Below are positions 1-7,082 of a DNA stretch of 35,815 nt, one piece after another. Numbering within the stretch: the first letter of the stretch is position 1; each line of letters begins with the position of its first letter. Made by a program: the position numbers and the translations under genes. The notes beneath the pieces were generated by a model. That model made no database searches and was not told the DNA's origin. It saw only the letters and a program-made list of their open reading frames with translations. Source of the DNA: Desulfocapsa sp. (GTDB lineage: Bacteria; Desulfobacterota; Desulfobulbia; Desulfobulbales; Desulfocapsaceae); the NCBI GenBank assembly GCA_013792135.1, contig VMSP01000027.1:1-35815 (forward strand), written 5' to 3'.

Positions 1-35
1 ACCAGATCGGAAAATCTTTTTATAAATTCTTTCAT
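1..35 (-). CDS. 5' end of an unidentified gene running off the left edge
   Basis: Reading the minus strand from position 35 gives ATG and an open frame starting MKEFIKRFSDL that continues out of the window. A textbook ribosome binding site, AGGAGG, lies six bases upstream of the ATG (complement of positions 42-47), which is why I call this a real gene start. Eleven residues are too few to assign a family. It is divergent from the dodecin gene at 323, so the 36-322 interval is a shared control region. Confidence 0.6.
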   Translation of the reverse strand, partial: MKEFIKRFSDL

Positions 36-45
36 GAGCTGCCTC

Positions 46-87
46 CTGTTGTATTGAAATTTGTGAGGATCTTTCATTATACAACAG
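46..87. promoter_or_regulatory. Inverted repeat of CTGTTGTAT half-sites, proximal to the left-edge gene
   Basis: CTGTTGTAT at 46-54 is repeated in inverted orientation as ATACAACAG at 79-87, with a 24-base spacer. The first copy overlaps the ribosome binding site region of the minus-strand gene. The same core recurs as a second pair at 187-257. Paired, oppositely oriented half-sites in a divergent intergenic region suggest operators for a dimeric regulator. The regulator is not identifiable from the window. Confidence 0.4.
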
Positions 88-118
88 TGGCGGCTCATAT
101 TGTTCGATCATTTGGGTT

Positions 119-135
119 GCGGGCGGTTAGCCCGC
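119..135. other. GC-rich hairpin in the divergent control region
   Basis: GCGGGC at 119-124 and GCCCGC at 130-135 form a perfect six-base stem with a five-base loop. TTT follows on the plus strand, but there is no extended T tract and no plus-strand gene upstream to terminate. It lies between the two operator-like repeat pairs. It could act in the leader RNA of the left-edge gene; function unknown. Confidence 0.35.
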
Positions 136-186
136 TTTGGATATTTCACCTTCATTTTTTCTAATCTACACGATACAATATTATAA

Positions 187-257
187 TGGTCTGTTGTATC
201 AACTTAATTTCCAAAATATCGCATCAGATTTTTTGTCAATTTACCTACAACAGACCA
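187..257. promoter_or_regulatory. 12-bp perfect inverted repeat upstream of dodecin, next to a -10-like box
   Basis: TGGTCTGTTGTA at 187-198 is perfectly inverted as TACAACAGACCA at 246-257, with a 47-base spacer. It contains the same CTGTTGTA core as the pair at 46-87. TATAAT at 182-187 abuts the left arm and could be a -10 element, so binding here could block or loop a promoter. I see no convincing -35. The repeat is directly visible; the operator role is inference. Confidence 0.45.
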
Positions 258-322
258 AGTAACGTTCAAAGGGTTTTGTATTCAACAAAAGTTCCCCAAA
301 AACCTTAACCAAGGAGAATACC

Positions 323-538
323 ATGTCTAAGAGTGTTTACAAAATAATTGAAATGGTCGGATCAAGCCCGGATTCATGGGAAGAGGCTACCCAGAATGCC
401 GTCAAGGCCGCCGGACTAAGCCTGCGTGACCTGCGCATTGCAGAAGTTGTTACCCTCGATATGAAAATTGGTGAGGATGGGAAAGAAGCCATCTTTCGGG
501 CACGTGTGAAACTCTCTTTTAAACTCCTTTCCGATTAA
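323..538 (+). CDS. Dodecin family protein
   Basis: The 71-residue product matches the dodecin family in length and pattern: an N-terminal VYKIIEMVGSS strand, the SWEEAT helix start, then LRDLRIAEVV and a C-terminal KLSFK strand. Dodecins form hollow dodecamers that store flavins or related ligands in the cytoplasm. The residue at the flavin-stacking tryptophan position of archaeal and Thermus dodecins is Ile39 here (RIAEVV where those have DWFEV). The pattern is closer to mycobacterial Rv0379, described as a calcium dodecin, so flavin binding should not be assumed. An AGGAG site lies just upstream of the ATG. The gene stands alone, divergent from the left-edge gene and preceded by the half-site repeats. 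Confidence 0.9.
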   Translation: MSKSVYKIIEMVGSSPDSWEEATQNAVKAAGLSLRDLRIAEVVTLDMKIGEDGKEAIFRARVKLSFKLLSD

Positions 539-842
539 CCCGTATTCTGCACAAAGATATTCCTGAGAAGTCGGAAAACTCAAAGGGGAATAATTGGAGT
601 CGGAATTGACTTGCGGGTGTTCGGGACAAACATTACGACTCCAGCCCCACCCACACCTCGTTTCCAGGATATCCGTCCAAAGGGGATTTCCTGGAAACGA
701 CGGATCTCGTCTGGTTAAAGTATAATTAATACATTTGGTTATTGCGGCATTGATTGGTCTTGCCTGATAATTTGTAGTAGAAAAAGCGCCGAGAAGTGGG
801 CAGGTGTGACCCTTCTGAATTCAACCGGGCTGCGAGATTTAT
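539..842. other. Intergenic region with a strong hairpin (659-699)
   Basis: No gene is visible between the dodecin stop and the sensor gene that converges on it. CGTTTCCAGGA at 659-669 and TCCTGGAAACG at 689-699 pair perfectly. The stem extends inward by ATCC/GGAT after one T-T mismatch, giving about fifteen pairs. No T run follows in either direction, so it is not a clear intrinsic terminator. It sits between convergent genes and may be a bidirectional terminator or a dispersed palindromic repeat. Confidence 0.45.
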
Positions 843-2303
843 TTATTCCTTCGTGTCCAGATCAAGAAAATCGCCATAAAGTTTTTTAGCGCAGTCAGGA
901 CAGATACTATGACTGAACTGGACATCGGAACGCGTTCTTATATACTCTTCAATCTGGTTCCAATAACCTTTGTCGTCGCGGATCTTTTTGCAGGCTGCAC
1001 AGATCGGCAAAAATCCACTTAATGTCTTGACCTGAGCCAGGGCTTCCTGGAGTTCGGAAATCAGGTTTTCTCTTTCTTCTTCCAGTATTTTACGTTCAGT
1101 AATTTCTTCCTGCAATTGGATATTTGCAACCTCGATATCCTTGTTTTGCTTGGCAAGCGAGCAGTTAGTCTTGTCCAGTTCCACGGCGTATCGTGCGAGG
1201 GTGGCAAGCATGGAGTTGATGGAGGTTGCCAGCTGCCTGATCTCAAGAGGTCCGCGTTCGATGATCCTGACATTGGGATCAGATTGACTGCCGATGCGCG
1301 ACACTGATTTTATCACATGCATGACTGGTGCAATCACCTGCAGCTCAAGGATAAGGGCCACTACCAGGCAAATCACAATGCTCATCAACAAGAAGAGCCA
1401 ATGTAAGGTGTTTTTCGTCTGCAGACCCAGTTGATAAATGCTCCGCTCCAGTTTGGCTTCCAGAAGCAGGAGAGGATGGTCGGAAATATCATTGATCTGC
1501 AGGAAAGCGGCGATAGAATCTTCTCCATCACTCTGGACGGCCAGTTGCTTGCCTGTTTGCTGCATGCTCTGCAGTATCTCCCTTTGCTGTGAAGTTTTTT
1601 GGGTCAAGGGAAGCGGGATAATGGTCAAAATGATCTGCTGGCTTTCGGCAATCAGCTTCACTTCCTCGTCATCAAGATATCGTCCGAAGATAAGCGCTCC
1701 GCGTACCGGCCCCTGCTGCTCGCTGGTCAGGATTGGCCGTGAGGTGAAAAGCATAGCCCCATGGGGAAACTGGACAAGACCCTTATGAAAGCTTTGTGCG
1801 TCTTTGTGGATGAGTAACTCATGGTGACTCTTCAGAGAGGTAATAAATTCACTTGGCGGCGCGATTTTTTTACCGAGATTCTTGTCAAAAACATTCAGGG
1901 ACACAGGTTTGCCCTCTCGGTCAAAAAAACCCAAGAAATCGAGTTTCATACTGGTAAAGGTTTCATCGGTCAGGTTTGAGGCAATGAATTCCGGGGACCC
2001 GGTTTCGATAAATGAATAGACATCGTCCCACCAGGCCCAGTCCCGGTTGATGGTATCTAATAGATCAAGTCGAGACTGGATTGCATTGTTAACTTCTCTC
2101 AGGCTGTGCTTGGCGCTATGAACTTCCAGTTCTTGGAAGCTTTCCATCAGGACGAACTTGGACACCGTGTGCATAAGAAGAAAGGATACAAGAAAGGTGC
2201 AGATCAGGATAAAAAGGGTTTTATAGCGGATTGAATCGAAAATGAACGATAAGCGTGCACGTCCGTTTTTCTGACCATCAGGTGATAGGAAATTGTTTTC
2301 CAT
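843..2303 (-). CDS. CHASE4-HAMP membrane sensor with C-terminal Cys-pair module, no kinase or cyclase
   Basis: The 486-residue protein has a transmembrane helix at about 29-47, a periplasmic CHASE4-type domain (about 50-300, with the characteristic DWAWWDDVYSFIE segment), a second helix near 303-325 and a HAMP-like linker. A coiled coil follows to about 430, then a C-terminal module with Cys435, Cys438, Cys468 and Cys471 in LPICAACKKIRDD and SICPDC contexts. That last module commonly ends PAS proteins and response regulators of sulfate reducers and may bind zinc. There is no histidine kinase, GGDEF, EAL or methyl-accepting domain, so the output must go through a partner. A GGGGAG ribosome binding site supports the start. 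No regulator gene is adjacent. Confidence 0.75.
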   Translation of the reverse strand: MENNFLSPDGQKNGRARLSFIFDSIRYKTLFILICTFLVSFLLMHTVSKFVLMESFQELEVHSAKHSLREVNNAIQSRLDLLDTINRDWAWWDDVYSFIETGSPEFIASNLTDETFTSMKLDFLGFFDREGKPVSLNVFDKNLGKKIAPPSEFITSLKSHHELLIHKDAQSFHKGLVQFPHGAMLFTSRPILTSEQQGPVRGALIFGRYLDDEEVKLIAESQQIILTIIPLPLTQKTSQQREILQSMQQTGKQLAVQSDGEDSIAAFLQINDISDHPLLLLEAKLERSIYQLGLQTKNTLHWLFLLMSIVICLVVALILELQVIAPVMHVIKSVSRIGSQSDPNVRIIERGPLEIRQLATSINSMLATLARYAVELDKTNCSLAKQNKDIEVANIQLQEEITERKILEEERENLISELQEALAQVKTLSGFLPICAACKKIRDDKGYWNQIEEYIRTRSDVQFSHSICPDCAKKLYGDFLDLDTKE

Positions 2304-2685
2304 AACAGTTCTCCCCTGAGATAAACGGCTAATTCAATTAAATCTATCTATAGAATTACATTTGGCGACTCATTGGGCTGGCATTAAATTAAAACTAAAA
2401 CAACAATGGCTTGACTAATTCCTTTAAGCCAAGTGTTCATGCTAACGTCATAAATATAGTCTCTCTTTAATACGTTATCATATCCATCATTTGTAATTCA
2501 AGGTGAACCGTTGAAATTAAAGGGATATTCATGATACACTTTTTCAATGATAGAATGAATATTTTTCCTCGGGATTCTGGCGTAGCTGTAACAAGATGAA
2601 ATCATAAAATTATTGGGATTTTCTGTTCCTTCAGACAAGAGACTTTTTCAATTGGCACCAAGAAATGTGAAAATAGAGGAGGCAG
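2304..2685. other. Divergent AT-rich intergenic region
   Basis: This stretch separates the minus-strand sensor from the plus-strand pirin gene and must carry both promoters. I see no gene, no sigma-54 signature and no convincing long inverted repeat. An AGGAGG ribosome binding site for the pirin gene lies at its right end. Confidence 0.5.
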
Positions 2686-3432
2686 ATGATAGAAATAATC
2701 AAGGCTCAAAAGCGTCATTTTTCTGATTTTGGGTGGTTGAAGACATACTGGCTTTTCTCTTTTTCCAGCTATTTTGATCCGCACAACATTCAGTTCGGAT
2801 CCCTGCGCGTGTTCAATGACGATATCGTTGCCCCGGGAACAGGTTTTCCAACCCACCCGCACGAGGAAATGGAGATTGTGACCATCGTCCTTGACGGCGA
2901 GATGACCCACGAAGACAGTATGGGGAACAAGGCCGTGATCAGGGCAGGCGATGTGCAGCGCATGTCGGCGGGTACAGGCTTGACCCATTCAGAATTTAAT
3001 CTGGCAGAAAAACCCGTGCATTTTTACCAGATCTGGATCTTTCCGGACCAAAAAGGTCTGGCGCCAACATATGATCAGAAGACCTATGGAGCCGGGGAAT
3101 GGCAGAACCGACTTTTTCCCGTGGCGTCGGGTCAAAACATCTCAGGGGCAGTCACATTTCATACGGACGCCACCATCTATCGCTGTAATCTGGAGATGGG
3201 GAAAGAGGTCATCCACCAGACCATTGCAGGCCGCCTGATTTTTATGTACCTGACCGACGGTCATCTGTCGGCCAACAGCCATGAACTGCTTGCCAAGGAC
3301 CAGGCGCGGATTGACATTCATGGGCCACTGGTTATTAAAGCTCAAGAATGTTCTGACTTTATTCTGATTGATGTCTCTGTGGGCACAGGAGTAGGATACA
3401 GCCCTGAGATATTGAAAGGACGGAGTAAGTAG
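2686..3432 (+). CDS. Pirin family protein (YhhW-like bicupin)
   Basis: The 248-residue product is a typical bacterial pirin. The N-terminal cupin carries His57, His59, His101 and Glu103 (THPHEEME and GLTHSEFN), the same four metal ligands at the same numbers as E. coli YhhW, whose purified form cleaves quercetin. The C-terminal cupin (about 135-245) is degenerate, as usual in the family. The enzyme is expected to be cytosolic with a bound divalent metal; its physiological substrate is unknown. An AGGAGG ribosome binding site precedes the ATG. A 50-base gap with a small GTCAAC/GTTGAC hairpin (3435-3452) separates it from the next gene, so co-transcription is possible. Confidence 0.9.
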   Translation: MIEIIKAQKRHFSDFGWLKTYWLFSFSSYFDPHNIQFGSLRVFNDDIVAPGTGFPTHPHEEMEIVTIVLDGEMTHEDSMGNKAVIRAGDVQRMSAGTGLTHSEFNLAEKPVHFYQIWIFPDQKGLAPTYDQKTYGAGEWQNRLFPVASGQNISGAVTFHTDATIYRCNLEMGKEVIHQTIAGRLIFMYLTDGHLSANSHELLAKDQARIDIHGPLVIKAQECSDFILIDVSVGTGVGYSPEILKGRSK

Positions 3433-3482
3433 GAGTCAACAGTAGGGTTGACCCGTTATCTCAGTTATGAGGATGAAAAACA

Positions 3483-3713
3483 ATGAAAAGCATATTATCC
3501 GTAGTTGATCAATTAAATTGGGGGATTGTTATAATATTGTGTGCAACCCTCGGGCTTGCTCCCTTTTCCCCTCCTCATATTGTCGAAAAACTATCAATGT
3601 TGATAAAAGGAAACTTGATCAAGCCATTGGATTGGTTTGACTTGCTCTTACATAGCATCCCGTGGATTCTTTTAATCTTGAAAATAGTGGCATCAGTTAT
3701 CAGAGGGAAATAA
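3483..3713 (+). CDS. Small two-helix membrane protein
   Basis: The 76-residue protein has two hydrophobic segments (about 12-30 and 56-72) flanking a short polar stretch containing PPHIVEKL and KPLDWFDLLLH. Short proteins of this pattern recur in deltaproteobacteria and are sometimes labelled 'RND transporter' by automated pipelines, but there is no transporter domain here and I would not adopt that name. A GAGGA site lies upstream of the ATG. It ends 20 bases before the next gene and shares its direction, so the two are probably co-transcribed. Function unknown. Confidence 0.65.
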   Translation: MKSILSVVDQLNWGIVIILCATLGLAPFSPPHIVEKLSMLIKGNLIKPLDWFDLLLHSIPWILLILKIVASVIRGK

Positions 3714-3733
3714 CTATTTGGAAAGATGACTCA

Positions 3734-4438
3734 ATGCGCATTTGGGATATAAATCCTGGATATTTAAATCGTCAAAGCCTGCTGGGAGAACATCGTGAGC
3801 TTCATGGCATCGTATCGATCATTGTTAATGGCAAGAAGGGATATGCCAACCACCCTGAGACCATTCGCTGGGTCGGTTATGGTTGGTCACTGAGGAAGCG
3901 TCACCAGTTGCTTGTTGCCGAAATGTCCCTGCGCGGCTTTCATGAAAAATCCCCTGTGCTGACCTGCACCAATAAGGGTGTGTGGCCGAAAGTTTATATT
4001 GATGAACCTGCTCATCAATATAAACTCCTGGAAACGAAATATAAAAACAAAGAGCAGGGTCGTATTCCTCTACCTGAAAACGCGCAGCAGTTATGGAGTC
4101 ATCACAAATATTCCGTATTGGCCCGTGACGTTACGAGGTACAAGATGATTGGCAGGAATGTCTCAACCATGAAACCCGGTGACGAATTTTCTGAATTGGC
4201 CAGGATGCTTGTAGAACTGCTCAGAGAACAGCCTACGGCCGGTGGGATCAGGAACGCATTGCAACATATGTGGGGCTACGTATCTGATAATTCTAGCAAG
4301 TTAAGACGTGATCTTGAGTCTTGGTCATTAAAGAAATTATTTGATGAAACGCAACGACTCTCTTTGGCAGCCGAAGAATTATATCTGATTTCGTCAACTG
4401 CCTTGAGCGAACTCAAGGTATGGATACCAGATACATGA
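3734..4438 (+). CDS. Pyrimidine-dimer glycosylase (T4 endonuclease V-like) fused to a DUF1722/YbgA domain
   Basis: From the ATG at 3734 the product is 234 residues. Its N-terminus aligns without gaps to T4 endonuclease V from Arg2 onward (RI...L..Q.L..E.REL), placing Glu22 on the catalytic Glu23 of the phage enzyme. T4 Thr2, whose alpha-amine attacks the sugar, is replaced by the Met1 amine. This supports choosing 3734 over an in-frame Met 24 codons upstream. The N-terminal domain reaches about residue 85. From about 120, LWSHHKYSVLARD and ALQHMWGYVS match DUF1722, the family of E. coli YbgA, which is encoded beside photolyase. Both halves therefore point to UV-damage repair. A GGAAAG sequence serves as a weak ribosome binding site. 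The combined architecture is unusual to me. Confidence 0.75.
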   Translation: MRIWDINPGYLNRQSLLGEHRELHGIVSIIVNGKKGYANHPETIRWVGYGWSLRKRHQLLVAEMSLRGFHEKSPVLTCTNKGVWPKVYIDEPAHQYKLLETKYKNKEQGRIPLPENAQQLWSHHKYSVLARDVTRYKMIGRNVSTMKPGDEFSELARMLVELLREQPTAGGIRNALQHMWGYVSDNSSKLRRDLESWSLKKLFDETQRLSLAAEELYLISSTALSELKVWIPDT

Positions 4439-4468
4439 TAACTCGTTCAAGCGTGACTAAAGGTTAAA

Positions 4469-4999
4469 ATGCGGATAGTCCCGCAACTTTCACGTAATTC
4501 TCTAAAAAAAAGTGGTCATATGAAAACTGTTTTGATCATCTTATCTCTCTTTATCGTCGCCTGTGTTCTCTTGCTCTTCGTTCTTGGGGGCATTTCCAGG
4601 TCAGGAAAAGCCCCTGGTTTGGTCGCGGGAAGGTTGGCGAGATGCCCTGATACCCCTAATTGCGTCTGCAGTGAGCAACAAGATGATAGTAACCATTCAA
4701 TTGCCCCCAACCAGCTTCCTCAAGTTATCACTTTTGATCCTTTGGCCATTCTGAAGAATGTAGTGAAAGATATGGGAGGGACCATTCGGACTGAAAAAGA
4801 GAATTACTTTGCAGCTACCTTTACGTCGGCTATTTTTGGATTTACGGATGATTTTGAAGTTAGGATAGATTCAACTCAGAAAATAATTCATATCCGCTCA
4901 GCCTCAAGAGTCGGATATGGGGATGCGGGTGTTAATAAAGAGCGAGTTGAATTATTCAAAAAACTCTATAATCAAAAGGTCTCAGAGGCTAACTTGTGA
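4469..4999 (+). CDS. DUF1499 family protein, membrane-anchored
   Basis: The 176-residue protein shows the DUF1499 signatures: CPDTPNCVCS near the start of the folded domain and IRSASRVGYGDAGVNKERVE near the end. A single hydrophobic helix (about residues 20-42) should anchor it in the inner membrane with the domain outside. AAAGG five bases before 4469 favours this start. An alternative ATG at 4520 would remove 17 polar residues and begin directly at the helix, which is more usual for the family. It follows the glycosylase gene by 30 bases. The family has no established reaction. Confidence 0.8.
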   Translation: MRIVPQLSRNSLKKSGHMKTVLIILSLFIVACVLLLFVLGGISRSGKAPGLVAGRLARCPDTPNCVCSEQQDDSNHSIAPNQLPQVITFDPLAILKNVVKDMGGTIRTEKENYFAATFTSAIFGFTDDFEVRIDSTQKIIHIRSASRVGYGDAGVNKERVELFKKLYNQKVSEANL

Positions 5000-5411
5000 T
5001 TCTACGCAACTCCATAAAGCGCTGCACCTTTTTGTTTGCTCTCCGGTCTTGTGTTCGATTTTTGAAATAAAAATATTGATTTTCATTTTTTTACCTATAT
5101 CAAACTCATCATAAACTAAGGCTCAGTCATGGACTTGAAAAACGTAACTATCTATAACTAAAACAAACGAATAGAGTTGAACCTGGTGTCTCCATGTTAT
5201 AAGCCAATGTGTAAATCTGCTTTGATATATATATAAAATGTGTATATGATATATTTCATATGTAAAGATATTATAACTTTTATTTTAGGTTAACTATCTT
5301 AAATTATAGTGATATGTGAATCCTGTTATAGTGTAAAGGCAGCAAAGTTTAATTACTAATACAAAGGAATGCCCTATTTTATTTATCCTCTTTTCATCAG
5401 GGAGCATAACT
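5000..5411. other. AT-rich intergenic region without a gene
   Basis: About 400 bases of strongly AT-rich sequence with a TATATATA run near 5228 and no open frame I would defend. It precedes the ELWxxDGT protein gene and probably carries its promoter. I could not place a convincing -35/-10 pair. Confidence 0.5.
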
Positions 5412-6857
5412 ATGAAGAATGTTATTCCGTTCATTTTGTTTTTGATCTGCTTGCCAACCTTTGCGCAAGCGGGATTTGTATTGAGTCAAGTGCAAGAAGT
5501 TTCTCCAAGACAGCTGATGGAGGTAAATGGGACTATCTACTTTTCCGCCCATGACAATGCGAACGGCTATGCCCTGTGGAAGAGTGACGGTACACGTAAT
5601 GGTACGAAGGTAGTCAAAACCTTTGATACTGGAGGTGATTACAATATACCCACAGGATTGTTCAATGCTGACGGCACTCTTTTCTTTTGCGCGTACGAAA
5701 CTGCCAGTAGCTGGGAACTGTGGAAGAGCAACGGAACCGAGTCAGGAACAACAATGGTTACGGAACTCTATCCTGGCCCAGATGACGGAGTCTCAGAACA
5801 TTATTGTCAGCTGGCCTTACTTGACGGCAAGATTTTTTTTGGCGGCAATGACGCAACCCACGGCGCTGCCCTGTGGAAAACGGACGGTACTGCTGCCAAC
5901 ACAGTTATGGTCTATGATTTGCAACCCTCAACGGAATGGGGCATTCCTGAATATCCTTTTGTCATGGGGAATACTCTCTACTTTGTCGGCAATGATGGTG
6001 ACACTGGGGATGAATGGTGGAAATGCGAAGGGCCAGACTATAATAGTGCCACCACTTCCATGGTTAAAGATATCTGGACTGCTTATAGAACTGGTGGAGT
6101 CAACATAGACAGCACCAGAATACCCGTGGTTATGGATAGGTATTTTTATTTTCAGGGCCATGACGGGTTGAACGGTTATGAGTTATGGCGCAGTAACGGG
6201 ACAGCGCTCGGGACAGAGATGGTGAAGGATATCGACTCGACACCGTATGTTAATGGAGTATCAGGTTCAAGCTATCCAAGGTCTTTTACATTGGTTGGGG
6301 AAACCTTATTTTTCAGCGCGGATGATGCTGTCAATGGCCGTGAATTATGGAAAAGTGATGGCACAGAGGTAGGGACGGTGCTGGTCAAAGACATTAATGA
6401 CAGCGGCAACAGCAGTCCTGATGATCTGGCGGCAGTAGGTACGAGCCTTTATTTCTCGGCCGATGACGGGACCAATGGTGTTGAGCCCTGGAAGAGTGAC
6501 GGCACTACCAGTGGAACGGTAATGATCAAGGATATTAACGCCTCAGGCGACAGCTATGCGTGTTATTTTACAGCATTTGGAAATGAAGTGTATTTCAGTG
6601 CTAACGACGGGATCAATGGAACTGAATTGTGGAGGACCAGTGGCACTGCCGGCAATGCAAGCCTGGTTTCGAATATTGCTTCCGGAAGTGATTCAAGCTG
6701 GCCAAACGGCTTTCTTGTTTTTAACGATGGTCTGTTTTTCAGGGCAACGTATGATAACAGCATCCCGGAAGGAGAGGGGGATGCCCTTTTTCGCTATGGT
6801 GAGTTGATTCAAAGTTTTTATTGGCCGATGTTTTTACCGGCAATAATGGGTAAATAG
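5412..6857 (+). CDS. Secreted ELWxxDGT-repeat protein
   Basis: The 481-residue protein begins with a clear signal peptide (cleavage expected after AQA, near residue 20). It is then built almost entirely of about eight to nine repeats of 45-55 residues, each with a variant of [EA]LWKSDGT followed by GT..VKDI and an LYFSADDG strand. This is the ELWxxDGT repeat family of exported, probably beta-propeller-like proteins. The fourth repeat is degenerate (EWWKCEG). The C-terminus, SFYWPMFLPAIMGK, does not belong to the repeat. No catalytic residues are evident; a surface or extracellular binding role is likely. A CAGGGAG site supports the ATG at 5412. A similarly exported giant protein follows on the same strand. 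Confidence 0.85.
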   Translation: MKNVIPFILFLICLPTFAQAGFVLSQVQEVSPRQLMEVNGTIYFSAHDNANGYALWKSDGTRNGTKVVKTFDTGGDYNIPTGLFNADGTLFFCAYETASSWELWKSNGTESGTTMVTELYPGPDDGVSEHYCQLALLDGKIFFGGNDATHGAALWKTDGTAANTVMVYDLQPSTEWGIPEYPFVMGNTLYFVGNDGDTGDEWWKCEGPDYNSATTSMVKDIWTAYRTGGVNIDSTRIPVVMDRYFYFQGHDGLNGYELWRSNGTALGTEMVKDIDSTPYVNGVSGSSYPRSFTLVGETLFFSADDAVNGRELWKSDGTEVGTVLVKDINDSGNSSPDDLAAVGTSLYFSADDGTNGVEPWKSDGTTSGTVMIKDINASGDSYACYFTAFGNEVYFSANDGINGTELWRTSGTAGNASLVSNIASGSDSSWPNGFLVFNDGLFFRATYDNSIPEGEGDALFRYGELIQSFYWPMFLPAIMGK

Positions 6858-6870
6858 ATTCATTTTTAAG

Positions 6871-6895
6871 GAGAGAGAAGTATTGTTCTCTCTTT
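6871..6895 (+). terminator. Possible intrinsic terminator after the ELWxxDGT gene
   Basis: GAGAGAGAA at 6871-6879 pairs with TTCTCTCTT at 6886-6894 (one G-T pair) around a six-base loop, followed by a pyrimidine-rich TCTCT tract. It starts 13 bases after the stop codon. The stem is GC-poor and the T tract is broken, so termination may be partial. Confidence 0.45.
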
Positions 6896-7082
6896 CTCTG
6901 AGTCAAGGGGATTGTTTCTTTTTTTGTCACAATGCTTTTGAACTATTTTCATTCCCTAAAGGAGTGCTGAAAAAAAATTAACGAACCTTAGCCGCATTGC
7001 TTGTTGGCATTATATATTTTCTGTATCAGGTCCTGACCCGGATAGAATCTTGAGGATTATAATTCACAACATGGGGGAAGAA

